Origin: Deltaproteobacteria bacterium SG8_13
GTDB lineage: Bacteria; Desulfobacterota; Desulfobacteria; Desulfobacterales; SG8-13
Assembly: GCA_001303025.1 (NCBI GenBank)
Contig: LJNK01000006.1
Span: forward strand, 1 to 64,000
Length of the DNA stretch: 64,000 nt
Direction of reading: 5' to 3'
Shown here: positions 9,498 to 18,624 of the stretch, in pieces
Layout of the letters: every line of letters begins with the position of its first letter
Position numbering within the stretch: position 1 is the first letter of the stretch
Notes under the pieces: model-generated
Told to the model about the DNA's origin: nothing
The model's input: only the letters and a program-made list of their open reading frames with translations
The model's database searches: none
Translations under genes and position numbers: made by a program

Positions 9498-11648
9498 TCA
9501 CTCGGCGTTTTTCGCCAGCGCTTCAGCGATGTGCAGTACCTCCAGCCGGTCTCCCCGCTTTTTGGCGCCGCCCCGAAGCTGCATGATGCAGCCGGGGCAT
9601 TCGGTCACCAGCACGTCGGCACCGGTCTGCCGGGCGTCTTCGAGCTTGCGGGACAAAATCTGTGCGGAAATTTTCGGGAATTTGCTCGAATACGTCCCAC
9701 CGAAGCCACAGCAGGTTTCCTCCTCTTCGGCCGGCACAAATTCCAGGCCGGCTTTGGTGATCAGGTCGTGGGGCGCCTGGCGGACGCCCAGACCGCGGCA
9801 AAGGTGGCACGGGGCGTGGTAGGTGCACTTTTGGCCGCTGGGCGGCAGCTGGTGGGAATCGGACGCTAAAACCCCGTCGAAAAAGACGCTGAAGGGCTGC
9901 ACTTTTTCGGCAAACCGCCGGGCTTTGGGCGCCATGGATGGATCATTTTCGAAAATCTTCCGGTAACCGTTTTTCAAGTGGTTGGCGCAGGAGGCGCAAA
10001 GCGTGACGATGGCATCCACCTGATCGGGCGCCATGGCCAGGATATTTTGCCGGGCCACGTCAACGGCAGCCTGTTTTTCTCCCATCATCTCCACCGGTAG
10101 CCCGCAGCAGGACTGGTCCCTGGGAAATTCAACGGCGACGTCGCGTTCGGTCAGCAAATCAACCGCGGCCTCCAGTTGCTCCGGATAGACGAAGTCCTGC
10201 AGGCATCCGGAAAACAGCGCCACACGGCAGGCGGGATTGTTGACCTTCGGCTGCAGGGAGGGCCATCGGTCCCGGAAAGGGCGGTCGACGATGGCCGGCA
10301 GGGCGCGGAAGTCATGCTGCTTGAGAAATACAAACGGAAGGTGACGCAGGTAGCGGGTTTCATCGGTCATCGGTTTCTGAGCAACACGCGCTGAACGCAG
10401 CAGGGTGTGAAACAGCTTCCGGCTGCGCAGCACCTTGCCCAGCAAGAGGCTGGTCAGCGGGTGTCCTTCTTCGTCCTGCACGCGGGCGTGGACTTCTTTG
10501 ATCAGTCGCGGCAAGTCGATGCCGGCAGCGCATACGGCTTTGCAGGCACCGCAGTTGATGCAATTCTGCACCAGGTTGCGCGCTTTTTCCCGGCCGTGAA
10601 AAAAGTAGGTGACGATCAGCCCGATGGCTCCGATGTAAATGTGGCCGTACTGGTGCCCGCCTACCATCCGATAGACCGGGCACACGTTGGCACAGGCACC
10701 GCAGCGCACGCAGCGCAGCACCTGCGAAAATACCGGATCTTCGGCCAGCGCCCGGCGTCCGTTGTCGAGAAAAACGATGTGCATCACCTTGGTGTCGTCC
10801 GGTGCGGATGCGCAGGCGTTGGGACCCGTGATCCAGGTGACGTACGAGGTGATCTGCTGTCCGGTGGCATTGCGCGGCAAGGCCCGGTTGATCAGCAGGG
10901 CTTCGTGGATCGAGGGCAAAAGCTTGTCGATTCCCACCAGGGCAACGTGCACCCTCGGCAGTGTGGTGACCAGACGGGCGTTGCCTTCGTTGGTGGCCAA
11001 GCCGATGGTGCCGGTGTCGGCCAGGGCGAAGTTGGCGCCGGAGATGCCCATGTCGGCTTCGACGTATTTTTGACGCAGTTCCCGGCGAGCCACCTTTACC
11101 AGCCGTTCGATCTCCGAATCCTGCTTTTGTCCCGTCACATCGCTGAACAGGTCGGCCACCTGGTAGCGTGACAGATGAATTGCCGGCATGACCATGTGGG
11201 AGGGGCCTTCGCCGCGAAGCTGGATGATCCATTCACCGAGGTCGGTTTCGGTCACCTCGAATCCTTCGGCCTCCAGGTGATGGTTCAGCAGGGTTTCTTC
11301 GGCGGTCATCGACTTTGATTTGACGATTTTGCGCGCTTCGTTTTCACGGGCAATCGCAGCGATCAGCTCGTTGGCTTCCCGGGCGGTGCTGACCAGGTGA
11401 ACCCTGGTTCCGTTTTTCTCGGCGCTGCGTTTAAACTCTTCGTACAGTTCGTCCATGCGGGCGGCGGCGGCGTCCTTGGCAGCGGCGATTTCCGCCACCA
11501 GGCTGTCGACATCCATACCGGCAAACGCGTTGGCGCGGCCGGTCCGGTAGGCGACGGCAAACTTGTCCATGGCGCTTCGCAGAAACTCGTTTTCCAATGC
11601 GCCGTCGACGTTGGACTTGTATTCCTTCAGGGTTTTGACTTCCTGCAT
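9498..11648 (-). CDS. fused LutB-LutA type iron-sulfur lactate-oxidation protein
   Basis: A 716-residue protein that joins two normally separate subunits. The N-terminal half is LutB/LldF-like: a LUD domain with LADTGTIGLATNEGNAR (about residue 215), then two ferredoxin-type clusters CVRCGACANVCPVY and CINCGACKAVCAAG. The C-terminal ~240 residues are LutA/LldE-like with two CCG cysteine-rich domains (SGCLQDF, QSCCGLP, CASCANH; then HAPCHL, ETCCGFGG, CPGCIMQL). In the LutABC system these subunits form a cytoplasmic L-lactate dehydrogenase complex. The chosen start is the ATG at 11648, two bases past the lutC stop; an in-frame TTG lies two codons upstream. Neighbours lutC and an FAD dehydrogenase support lactate oxidation. 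LutB-LutA fusion is less usual than separate genes. Confidence 0.9.
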   Translation of the reverse strand: MQEVKTLKEYKSNVDGALENEFLRSAMDKFAVAYRTGRANAFAGMDVDSLVAEIAAAKDAAAARMDELYEEFKRSAEKNGTRVHLVSTAREANELIAAIARENEARKIVKSKSMTAEETLLNHHLEAEGFEVTETDLGEWIIQLRGEGPSHMVMPAIHLSRYQVADLFSDVTGQKQDSEIERLVKVARRELRQKYVEADMGISGANFALADTGTIGLATNEGNARLVTTLPRVHVALVGIDKLLPSIHEALLINRALPRNATGQQITSYVTWITGPNACASAPDDTKVMHIVFLDNGRRALAEDPVFSQVLRCVRCGACANVCPVYRMVGGHQYGHIYIGAIGLIVTYFFHGREKARNLVQNCINCGACKAVCAAGIDLPRLIKEVHARVQDEEGHPLTSLLLGKVLRSRKLFHTLLRSARVAQKPMTDETRYLRHLPFVFLKQHDFRALPAIVDRPFRDRWPSLQPKVNNPACRVALFSGCLQDFVYPEQLEAAVDLLTERDVAVEFPRDQSCCGLPVEMMGEKQAAVDVARQNILAMAPDQVDAIVTLCASCANHLKNGYRKIFENDPSMAPKARRFAEKVQPFSVFFDGVLASDSHQLPPSGQKCTYHAPCHLCRGLGVRQAPHDLITKAGLEFVPAEEEETCCGFGGTYSSKFPKISAQILSRKLEDARQTGADVLVTECPGCIMQLRGGAKKRGDRLEVLHIAEALAKNAE

Positions 11649-11650
11649 GA

Positions 11651-12277
11651 TCAATTCTCCATCAGCAGTATGTGAAGTTCCAGCGGGCCGTGCACGCCCA
11701 ACGCCAGCACCCGCTCGATGTCGGCGGTACGGCTGGCGCCGGTGATAAAGGCGGTGTAGTTGGGAGTGGTTCGCAGGCTGTTTTGCAGTTCATCTTCCAG
11801 GTCGAAGGCGCTGTGGCGGAGGCGTGACTTCGACAGCACCCCGATGTGGATCTCGCTGATCATGGTGGCCAGGCGCAGGTCTTCATTGCTCGAATCGAGC
11901 ACCAGGGTACCGGTTTCGGCAATCCCGTAATCGACAAACGTCAGGCCGATGTCGACCCCGGCCAGATGCTCGCGCAGCCCCCCGGTCACCAGGCGGATAC
12001 CTTTGTGGTCACACAGTTCCTGCAAATCTTCGGCAAGCCCGTTCACCAGCCCGGGAGCTGCGATGACTTTTTGCTGCTTGTGATCGCACAGGTCCTCGGC
12101 TTTCGGAGACAGGGGTGCATCACATCCGGCAACCAGCAGTTGGCAGGCCTGCTTGCGATCGCACAGGGCGACCGTGTATTCGAGCGCCTGCATGGGGTTT
12201 TCGACTTCACTGACAGTTGCCGAGACCAGTTCGGCTTTTGTCCGAAAAAGGGCGACCACTTCCTCTAGTGGCGGCAT
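11651..12277 (-). CDS. lutC: LutC/YkgG family LUD-domain protein
   Basis: A 208-residue single LUD domain protein, the third member of the L-lactate utilisation (LutABC/LldEFG) set. The conserved stretch VDYGIAETGTLVL and the C-terminal FITGASRTADIERVLALG, GVHGP match the family signature, in which the aspartates and glycines near the C-terminus are invariant. Its biochemical role in the complex is not settled. The ATG at 12277 follows a strong GAGGAG site. It is the first gene of a minus-strand unit (lutC, lutBA, FAD dehydrogenase, acyl-CoA synthetase), transcribed divergently from glcD across a 179-base gap that holds a candidate operator. Confidence 0.9.
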   Translation of the reverse strand: MPPLEEVVALFRTKAELVSATVSEVENPMQALEYTVALCDRKQACQLLVAGCDAPLSPKAEDLCDHKQQKVIAAPGLVNGLAEDLQELCDHKGIRLVTGGLREHLAGVDIGLTFVDYGIAETGTLVLDSSNEDLRLATMISEIHIGVLSKSRLRHSAFDLEDELQNSLRTTPNYTAFITGASRTADIERVLALGVHGPLELHILLMEN

Positions 12278-12357
12278 GTTTTATCTCCTCGAAAGGCTGC
12301 ATCAAGGGGGGACGAATGCGGGCAACGCAGCGTTCGGCTCAATGATATCCATTACAG

Positions 12358-12378
12358 TTGACCTTTTTGCACTGTCAA
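12358..12378. promoter_or_regulatory. second inverted repeat (TTGAC-N11-GTCAA) in the lutC/glcD divergent region
   Basis: The perfect 5-base arms TTGAC and GTCAA also provide -35-like TTGAC hexamers on both strands, 80 bases upstream of lutC and 99 bases upstream of glcD. No convincing -10 element lies at standard spacing, so this could be part of a divergent promoter or a regulator site. Confidence 0.25.
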
Positions 12379-12407
12379 GGGAAAAAGGGTCTCGGCCTTG
12401 ATATAAC

Positions 12408-12435
12408 AATGCCGATTTGATAGACGATCAGCATT
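12408..12435. promoter_or_regulatory. candidate operator: 9-base inverted repeat between lutC and glcD
   Basis: AATGCCGAT and ATCAGCATT form an inverted repeat with ten bases between the arms and one mismatch. It lies 22 bases upstream of the glcD start, in the divergent region between two lactate/glycolate-oxidation units. This is the size and place expected of a GntR/LutR- or LysR-type regulator site. No regulator gene is adjacent, so the assignment is positional only. Confidence 0.4.
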
Positions 12436-12456
12436 GACTCTTATGAAGGAGAAGCC

Positions 12457-13836
12457 ATGATCAGTAAAGCCCTCGTCAAGGAATTCCAGAAAGCTGCCGG
12501 AAAGGAAAACGTCATGAACGACGAAGCCGACCGGCTCACCTATTCCTATGATGCCGCCGTACTGGAACCGGTGATGCCGTCGCTGGCCGTGCGGCCTGTC
12601 GACGGGGAGGGCCTCAGCCGGGTGGTGCGGCTGTGCAACGAAAACCGACTGCCGCTCACTGTGCGGGGAGCGGGCACCAACTTGAGCGGCGGTGCGGTGC
12701 CGTCCACCGGGGGCGTGGTGGTGCTGACCAATGCCCTCAACCGGATTGTGGAGCTCAACACCGAAGACATGTTTGCTGTCGTTCAGCCCGGAGTGATCAC
12801 CGCCAAACTGGCCGCTGCCGTGGAAGCCCAGGGCCTTTTCTATCCTCCGGACCCCGGCAGCCAGTCGGTTTCCACACTTGGCGGGAATGTGGCGGAAAAC
12901 GCCGGCGGGCTGCGTGGCTTAAAATACGGCGTTACCCGGGATTACGTCATGGGGATCCAGTTTTTCGACGTCAACGGTGAACCGATCAAAACCGGCTCGC
13001 GAACGGTCAAATGTGCCACCGGCTACAACCTGACCGGACTGATGGTCGGCTCCGAGGGAACCCTCGGCGTGTTCAACGAGATTACGCTCAAGTTGATTCC
13101 CAAGCCGGCATATCAGAAAGCCATGGTGGCCGTTTTCGATCAGATGGACGGTGCCTCCCGAAGCGTATCGGCCATTATTGCCGCCCACATCGTGCCGGCT
13201 ACACTGGAATTTATGGACAATTTCACGATCCGGGCCGTGGAAAGCTTCAGCCAGGTGGGTCTGCCCCTCGACGCCGCCGCGCTGCTGCTTATCGAAGTCG
13301 ACGGCCATCCGGCCCAGGTGGAAGAGGATGCCGCAAAGGTGGAGCAGTTGTGCCACCAACATGGCGCCACTTCGATTCGGGTGGCCCGTGACGCGGCCGA
13401 AAGAGACAAGGTCTGGCAGGCGCGCCGAAGTGCGCTTTCGGCGCTGGCCAAGCTCAAACCGACCCTTGTCCTGGAAGACGCCACGGTGCCGCGCAGCCGG
13501 ATACCGGAGATGGTACGGGCCATGCAGGAGATCAGCCGTGAATTTGAAATCGACATTGGCACTTTCGGGCATGCCGGCGACGGCAATCTGCACCCGACGA
13601 TCCTGACCGACAAACGCAACCGGCAGGAATGGCAGCGGGTCGAGGCCGCCATTGCCGCCATATTTGACAAGGCGCTGGCCATGGGGGGGACCCTTTCCGG
13701 CGAACACGGCACCGGGATCGCCAAATCGTGCTATCTGGAAAAAGAAACCAGTCCGGCCACCATCCTCTATTCCAAACGGGTGAAGGAGGCCCTGGACCCG
13801 AACAATATTCTCAATCCGGGGAAGATCATCGGCTGA
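12457..13836 (+). CDS. glcD: FAD-binding 2-hydroxyacid dehydrogenase (GlcD-like subunit)
   Basis: A 459-residue flavoprotein of the GlcD/D-lactate dehydrogenase family. The FAD-binding PCMH domain shows TVRGAGTNLSGGAVP (about residue 68), FYPPDPGSQSVSTLGGNVAE and GYNLTGLMVGSEGTLGVF. The C-terminal cap has GTFGHAGDGNLHP and GGTLSGEHGTGIAKSCYL, with the His residues that bind the substrate carboxylate. It is complete and intact, unlike its paralogue at 8-9.4 kb. The start ATG has AAGGAG eight bases upstream. It is followed 41 bases later by an iron-sulfur subunit of GlcF type, so the pair likely oxidises glycolate or lactate and passes electrons to quinone or another carrier. The exact 2-hydroxyacid is inferred, not proven. 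Confidence 0.92.
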   Translation: MISKALVKEFQKAAGKENVMNDEADRLTYSYDAAVLEPVMPSLAVRPVDGEGLSRVVRLCNENRLPLTVRGAGTNLSGGAVPSTGGVVVLTNALNRIVELNTEDMFAVVQPGVITAKLAAAVEAQGLFYPPDPGSQSVSTLGGNVAENAGGLRGLKYGVTRDYVMGIQFFDVNGEPIKTGSRTVKCATGYNLTGLMVGSEGTLGVFNEITLKLIPKPAYQKAMVAVFDQMDGASRSVSAIIAAHIVPATLEFMDNFTIRAVESFSQVGLPLDAAALLLIEVDGHPAQVEEDAAKVEQLCHQHGATSIRVARDAAERDKVWQARRSALSALAKLKPTLVLEDATVPRSRIPEMVRAMQEISREFEIDIGTFGHAGDGNLHPTILTDKRNRQEWQRVEAAIAAIFDKALAMGGTLSGEHGTGIAKSCYLEKETSPATILYSKRVKEALDPNNILNPGKIIG

Positions 13837-13877
13837 AATCGCTTGCCCGAGCGGGCACCCTATTATCGGAGACGCGA

Positions 13878-15182
13878 ATGTCCAACCTTCAGGAACTCAT
13901 CCGCCTGATGAAAGAGCTCGAAGACCGACTGGTAGTCTGCATGCGCTGCGGCATGTGCCAGGCAGTCTGTCCGGTATACACCCAGACCGGTCGGGAAGCT
14001 GACGTGGCCAGGGGGAAACTGGCCCTGCTGGACGGCCTGATGAAAGAGATGCTCGATGATCCCCGTTCGGTTGAAGAGCGGCTGAACAGGTGCCTGCTGT
14101 GCGGGTCCTGTGCCGCCAACTGCCCCAGCGGGGTCAGTGTGTTGGAGATCTTCCTCAAGGCCCGCGCCATCATCACCGGCTATACCGGCCTTTCTCCAGC
14201 CAAACAGATCGTGCTGCGCGGGATGCTCTCTCACCCGGAAACCTTCGACCGGTTGGCGCAATGGGGGGCGCGGTTTCAAAAATTGTTCGTCCGGCCGGTA
14301 AACGAGGTGGTCGGGACCTCCTGTGCCCGGGTTGTCTCGCCGTTGCTTTCAAAAAGGCACTTCAAACCCCTGGCCGATGAGCCGTTTCATTCACGAACAC
14401 CGTCTGCCGTGACGAGGCCGGGCGCGAGCGGGATCACAGCCGCGTTTTTCGTCGGGTGTCTGATCGACAAGATCTTTCCAAAAATTGCCCAGGCTGCGCT
14501 GGAGGTGCTCGATTATCACGGTGTCGGTGTATTCCTGCCGGAAGGCCAGGGATGCTGCGGTATCCCGGCCCTGTCTTCCGGAGATCTGGAAACCTTCGAC
14601 CGCTTGCTGCGTCACAACGTCGAACTGTTCGCCGGTGGCCAGGCCGATTACCTGGTAACGGCCTGTGCGACCTGCACCGCCACCATAAAGGAAATATGGC
14701 CCGTAATGGCCTCCTCTGCAGAGCCGGCAATCCGGGAACAGGTGGAGGCACTGGCTTCCAGAACAGTGGATATCCACCAACTGCTGGTAAAGAAGGTCGG
14801 CTTGAAGGAACCGGAAGCAATTAAAACCGCTCCTCAAACCATCGTAACCTATCACGATCCCTGCCACCTGAAAAAATCGCTGGGAGTGATGTCCGAACCC
14901 CGGGAAGTGATCGGAAAGGCCACCGGCTACCGACTTGTCGAGATGCTGGAAGCCGATGCCTGCTGCGGGATGGGCGGCAGTTTCAATCTTCAACATTACG
15001 ATATTTCTTCGCGTATCGGCCGATTGAAGCAGGAGAACATCCGCGCCACCGGCTGTTCGGTTGCGGCTACCGGCTGCCCGGCGTGCATGCTGCAGATCTC
15101 CGAGGCGCTTTCCAAAGCCGGTGACAGAATCGCCGTAAAGCATCCGGTGGAAATCTATGCCGACGCGATCAAGAGACAATAA
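13878..15182 (+). CDS. glcF: GlcF-like iron-sulfur subunit of 2-hydroxyacid dehydrogenase
   Basis: A 434-residue protein with two N-terminal 4Fe-4S motifs, CMRCGMCQAVCPVY (about residue 22) and CLLCGSCAANCPSG (about 75). Two CCG cysteine-rich domains follow, with VGCLIDKIFP, GCCGIPALSS, CATCTATIK and then HDPCHLKKSLG, ACCGMGGSFN, CPACMLQI. This is the organisation of GlcF and of heterodisulfide-reductase-like electron carriers. The start at 13878 follows CGGAG at good spacing. Pairing with the preceding FAD subunit indicates a membrane-peripheral glycolate/lactate dehydrogenase. No GlcE-like third subunit is present. A GC-rich hairpin and a T-run follow the gene. Confidence 0.92.
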   Translation: MSNLQELIRLMKELEDRLVVCMRCGMCQAVCPVYTQTGREADVARGKLALLDGLMKEMLDDPRSVEERLNRCLLCGSCAANCPSGVSVLEIFLKARAIITGYTGLSPAKQIVLRGMLSHPETFDRLAQWGARFQKLFVRPVNEVVGTSCARVVSPLLSKRHFKPLADEPFHSRTPSAVTRPGASGITAAFFVGCLIDKIFPKIAQAALEVLDYHGVGVFLPEGQGCCGIPALSSGDLETFDRLLRHNVELFAGGQADYLVTACATCTATIKEIWPVMASSAEPAIREQVEALASRTVDIHQLLVKKVGLKEPEAIKTAPQTIVTYHDPCHLKKSLGVMSEPREVIGKATGYRLVEMLEADACCGMGGSFNLQHYDISSRIGRLKQENIRATGCSVAATGCPACMLQISEALSKAGDRIAVKHPVEIYADAIKRQ

Positions 15183-15208
15183 AATCCGGAACCACCCTAC
15201 GCGTTTTG

Positions 15209-15241
15209 CCGCAGGTCCTGCGGGCGGGCATGGCCTTTTTT
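15209..15241 (+). terminator. possible terminator after glcF
   Basis: CCGCAG and CTGCGG form a short hairpin with a three-base loop, and a run of T follows after a GC-rich spacer. The distance between stem and T-run is longer than ideal, so this is tentative. Confidence 0.35.
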
Positions 15242-15339
15242 ACAGTTACTCTCCCTGAAGCTTTCCGCACGAAACGATATCGGAAACTACCAAGCTGGCC
15301 AAAGCAACGCTGCCGGTCCGGCGCGCGGTTCATGATCGA

Positions 15340-15368
15340 TTGACATGCAAACCGGAACGATTTATGAA
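15340..15368 (+). promoter_or_regulatory. sigma-70-type promoter of the methylmalonyl-CoA operon
   Basis: A consensus -35 hexamer TTGACA (15340-15345), a 17-base spacer and the -10 hexamer TATGAA (15363-15368) lie 38 bases upstream of the mutase start codon. This is one of the best sigma-70-like promoters visible in the window. Confidence 0.65.
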
Positions 15369-15406
15369 TAATCTTTTACGCAACGAACTTGTTGAAGGAG
15401 TGTACC

Positions 15407-17533
15407 ATGTCCAAACATCCAGATCTGAAGAAGTGGAGTGAACTGGCCTCAAAGCAGATGAAGGGCAAGCCGGTTGAAAGTCTCAACTGGCAAACCCCCG
15501 AGGGCATCGAAGTCAAACCGCTTTACACGGCCGGGGATATCGAGAAGCTGTCGCACGTCAATACCCTGCCGGGCTTCTCGCCGTACGTCCGGGGACCCAT
15601 GGCAACAATGTACGCCGGGCGTCCCTGGACCATTCGCCAGTACGCCGGCTTCTCCACGGCCAAGGATTCGAACGCCTTTTACCGCCGGAACCTGGCGGCT
15701 GGCCAGAAGGGCCTGTCGGTGGCTTTCGATCTTCCCACCCACCGGGGATATGACTCGGACAACCCGCGGGTGGTGGGGGATGTCGGCAAGGCCGGGGTCG
15801 CCATCGACTCCGTGGAAGACATGAAAATCCTGTTCGACCAGATCCCGCTGGATCAGATGAGCGTGTCGATGACGATGAACGGTGCGGTACTGCCGGTCAT
15901 GGCCGGTTACATCGTGGCTGCCGAGGAGCAGGGCGTAAAGCAGGAGCAGCTAACCGGTACCATCCAGAACGACATTTTAAAGGAGTACCTGACACGCAAC
16001 ACTTACATTTACCCGCCGGAGCCGTCCATGCGGATCGTGTCGGACATCATCGCTTACTGCTCCGAGCACATGCCCCGGTTCAACACGGTCAGCATCAGCG
16101 GATACCACATGATGGAAGCCGGCGCCGATTCGGTTCTCCAGTGCGCCTTTACACTGGCCGACGGGCTCGAATACGTCCGCGCTGCGCTCAACGCCGGTCT
16201 GGACATCGACGCTTTTGCTCCGCGACTGTCGTTTTTCTTCGGCGTCGGCATGAACTTTTTCATGGAGATCGCCATGCTGCGGGCGGCGCGCTTTCTGTGG
16301 CACGAGCTCATCAGCTCTTTCAACCCGCAGAATCCGCGTTCGGCCATGCTGCGCACCCACGTGCAGACCTCCGGCTGGAGCCTGACCGAGCAGGACCCTT
16401 ACAACAATGTCATCCGCACCACATTGGAAGCGTTGGCGGCCGCCCTCGGCGGTACCCAGTCCCTGCACACCAACTCGTTCGACGAAGCGGTCGGCCTGCC
16501 GACCGATCTGTCGGCACGCATCGCGCGCAACACGCAGATCATCATCCAGGAAGAGTCTCAGGTCTGTCACGTGGTCGATCCGCTGGGGGGATCGTATTAC
16601 GTGGAAGCGCTGACCGGCGAAGTCATCAAGGCGGCACGCGAGATCATCGAGGAAGTCGAAAAAATGGGCGGCATGGCCAAGGCGATCGAATCGGGGATGC
16701 CCAAGCTGCGCATTGAAGAATCGGCTGCACGGCGCCAGGCACGCATCGATCAGGGCCTCGATGTCATTGTCGGTGTCAACAAATACCAGATCGAAGACGA
16801 ACCGCTCAGCGACGTCCGCGAAGTGCCGAGCAGCGTCCGCGACGAGCAGGTTACCCGGCTGAAGGACATCCGGGCCAAACGAGACGGCGACGCTGTGCAC
16901 AAGGCGCTGGAGGCAGTCGCCCATGCGGCTCAGACCGGCGGGAATTTGCTGGCGGCCTGTATTCCAGCCATCCGGGCTCGGGCTACGGTCGGGGAAGTTT
17001 CCGATGCCATGGAGAAAGCATTCGGGCGATTTGTGGCCACCACCCAGTGCATCTCCGGTGTTTTTGCCGCCGAGTACGGAAACAGCGAAATCTTTGCCGC
17101 CATCAAAAAGCGCACCAGCGACTTCCAGCAGCGGGAAGGACGCAGGCCGCGGATATTGGTGACAAAAATGGGCCAGGACGGACATGATAGAGGCATCAAG
17201 GTGATCGCCACCGCCTTTGCCGATATGGGGTTCGACGTGGACATCAGCCCGATGTTTCAAACACCGGAGGAGGCCGCCAAAATGGCTATCGAAAACGATG
17301 TACACGTGGTCGGCGTATCGAGTCTGGCTGCCGGGCATAAAACGCTGGTGCCGGAACTGATAGACTGTCTGAAGAAAGGGGGCGGCAGCGAAATCCAGGT
17401 GGTGGTCGGCGGTGTCATTCCGCCCAACGATTATGCGTTTTTGCATGACGCCGGTGCCGCCGGCGTGTTCGGTCCGGGAACCGTCATAACCGAATCGGCA
17501 AACAAGGTGCTCAACATACTGGAACAACGGTGA
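15407..17533 (+). CDS. methylmalonyl-CoA mutase, single full-length chain
   Basis: A 708-residue adenosylcobalamin enzyme interconverting (R)-methylmalonyl-CoA and succinyl-CoA. The N-terminal TIM-barrel domain carries [18 protein letters not shown], the substrate-binding [13 protein letters not shown] and [17 protein letters not shown]. The C-terminal B12-binding Rossmann domain has the base-off motif GQDGHDRG (DxHxxG, about residue 590) with the downstream GGVIPPNDY. Both catalytic and cobalamin domains are in one chain of the usual large-subunit length, so it can act as a homodimer without a small MutA subunit. GAAGGAG precedes the ATG at 15407. It is followed at once by meaB and then the carboxyltransferase genes, placing it in propionyl-CoA/succinate interconversion. 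Confidence 0.96.
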   Translation: MSKHPDLKKWSELASKQMKGKPVESLNWQTPEGIEVKPLYTAGDIEKLSHVNTLPGFSPYVRGPMATMYAGRPWTIRQYAGFSTAKDSNAFYRRNLAAGQKGLSVAFDLPTHRGYDSDNPRVVGDVGKAGVAIDSVEDMKILFDQIPLDQMSVSMTMNGAVLPVMAGYIVAAEEQGVKQEQLTGTIQNDILKEYLTRNTYIYPPEPSMRIVSDIIAYCSEHMPRFNTVSISGYHMMEAGADSVLQCAFTLADGLEYVRAALNAGLDIDAFAPRLSFFFGVGMNFFMEIAMLRAARFLWHELISSFNPQNPRSAMLRTHVQTSGWSLTEQDPYNNVIRTTLEALAAALGGTQSLHTNSFDEAVGLPTDLSARIARNTQIIIQEESQVCHVVDPLGGSYYVEALTGEVIKAAREIIEEVEKMGGMAKAIESGMPKLRIEESAARRQARIDQGLDVIVGVNKYQIEDEPLSDVREVPSSVRDEQVTRLKDIRAKRDGDAVHKALEAVAHAAQTGGNLLAACIPAIRARATVGEVSDAMEKAFGRFVATTQCISGVFAAEYGNSEIFAAIKKRTSDFQQREGRRPRILVTKMGQDGHDRGIKVIATAFADMGFDVDISPMFQTPEEAAKMAIENDVHVVGVSSLAAGHKTLVPELIDCLKKGGGSEIQVVVGGVIPPNDYAFLHDAGAAGVFGPGTVITESANKVLNILEQR

Positions 17534-17542
17534 TGAGCGGCG

Positions 17543-18538
17543 ATGACCCTCGACCCTCAGCATTACGTGGATGGTATCCTGGCCCGGGACAAACGCCTGC
17601 TGGCCAAGACCATCACACTGGTGGAAAGCTCGCTGGCAGGGCATCAGGAAATCGCCCGTCAGGTGATCGACCGGATTCTGCCCTATACCGGCAAGGCCGT
17701 CCGGTTGGGGATTACCGGTGTCCCGGGTGCCGGCAAGAGCACGTTTATTGAAACGCTGGGAACGCTGCTCGTATCCCGCGGACATCAGGTAGCGGTTCTG
17801 GCGGTCGATCCCAGCAGCCAACGCAGCGGCGGCAGCGTACTGGCGGACAAGACCCGCATGGAAAAGCTTTCCGCCAACCAGAACGCCTTTATCCGGCCTT
17901 CGCCGTCCGGGGGCACGCTGGGCGGTGTGGCGCGCAAGACGCGGGAAACCATGCTGATCTGCGAAGCGGCCGGATTTGACGTCATCATCGTGGAGACCGT
18001 AGGGGTCGGCCAGTCGGAGACCACGGTTGCTTCCATGGTCGATTTTTTCCTGGTATTGATGATTGCCGGCGCCGGGGATGAGTTGCAGGGGATCAAGAAA
18101 GGCCTGTTGGAAGTGGCCGATGGCATTGCCGTCAACAAGGCAGACGGGGACAATATCGAACGGGCGCAGCTTGCACAGCGGCAATATGCCTTTGCCATGC
18201 ACCTGCTCACGCCTTCGTCGCCGACCTGGACCCCACCGGTGATGACTTGCAGTTCTCTGGAATCGAGCCCTGCCGGAATCGAAGAACTCTGGGATGCCGT
18301 TCTGGCGCACCGGCGCAAACTGACCGACACCGGGGAACTGGAAGAGAAGCGCAAACAGCAGGCACTGGACTGGATGTGGTTTTTGATCGAAGAGGCGCTC
18401 AAAGAACGGTTTTTCGAGCACGCGGCTATCAAAAATGCCTTGCCGACGATCTCACGAGAAGTCAAAGCCGGGACTCTTGCCCCCACAGTTGCCGTCAGCA
18501 AGCTCCTTTTTTTGCTTGACAACCGCACTACAGTATAG
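17543..18538 (+). CDS. meaB: MeaB-family GTPase, chaperone of methylmalonyl-CoA mutase
   Basis: A 331-residue P-loop GTPase of the MeaB/ArgK family. The Walker A motif is GVPGAGKSTF (about residue 57), and further signatures are AVDPSSQRSGGSVLADKTRM, FIRPSPSGGTLGGV, ETVGVGQSE and the NKADGDN base-recognition motif. MeaB loads and protects adenosylcobalamin in the mutase and prevents its inactivation. The gene begins nine bases after the mutase stop, and fixed linkage with the mutase is typical. Translation may be coupled. The helical C-terminal dimerisation arm is intact. Confidence 0.95.
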   Translation: MTLDPQHYVDGILARDKRLLAKTITLVESSLAGHQEIARQVIDRILPYTGKAVRLGITGVPGAGKSTFIETLGTLLVSRGHQVAVLAVDPSSQRSGGSVLADKTRMEKLSANQNAFIRPSPSGGTLGGVARKTRETMLICEAAGFDVIIVETVGVGQSETTVASMVDFFLVLMIAGAGDELQGIKKGLLEVADGIAVNKADGDNIERAQLAQRQYAFAMHLLTPSSPTWTPPVMTCSSLESSPAGIEELWDAVLAHRRKLTDTGELEEKRKQQALDWMWFLIEEALKERFFEHAAIKNALPTISREVKAGTLAPTVAVSKLLFLLDNRTTV

Positions 18539-18624
18539 AATGTTACCAAATTACTTTTTTGACGACCCGGCCGTTTCGTTACGGTGCACGCGGGTGATAC
18601 ACGTGACAAGAAAGGAAACCAGTC

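Noticed and set aside
15977-18421. 814-codon minus-strand open frame
   Set aside because: It is antisense to methylmalonyl-CoA mutase and MeaB and has no family motifs.
18480-18540. TTGACA-like promoter at the end of meaB
   Set aside because: The TTGACA lies inside meaB and no -10 element falls at 16-18 bases; TATAGA follows after only 12.
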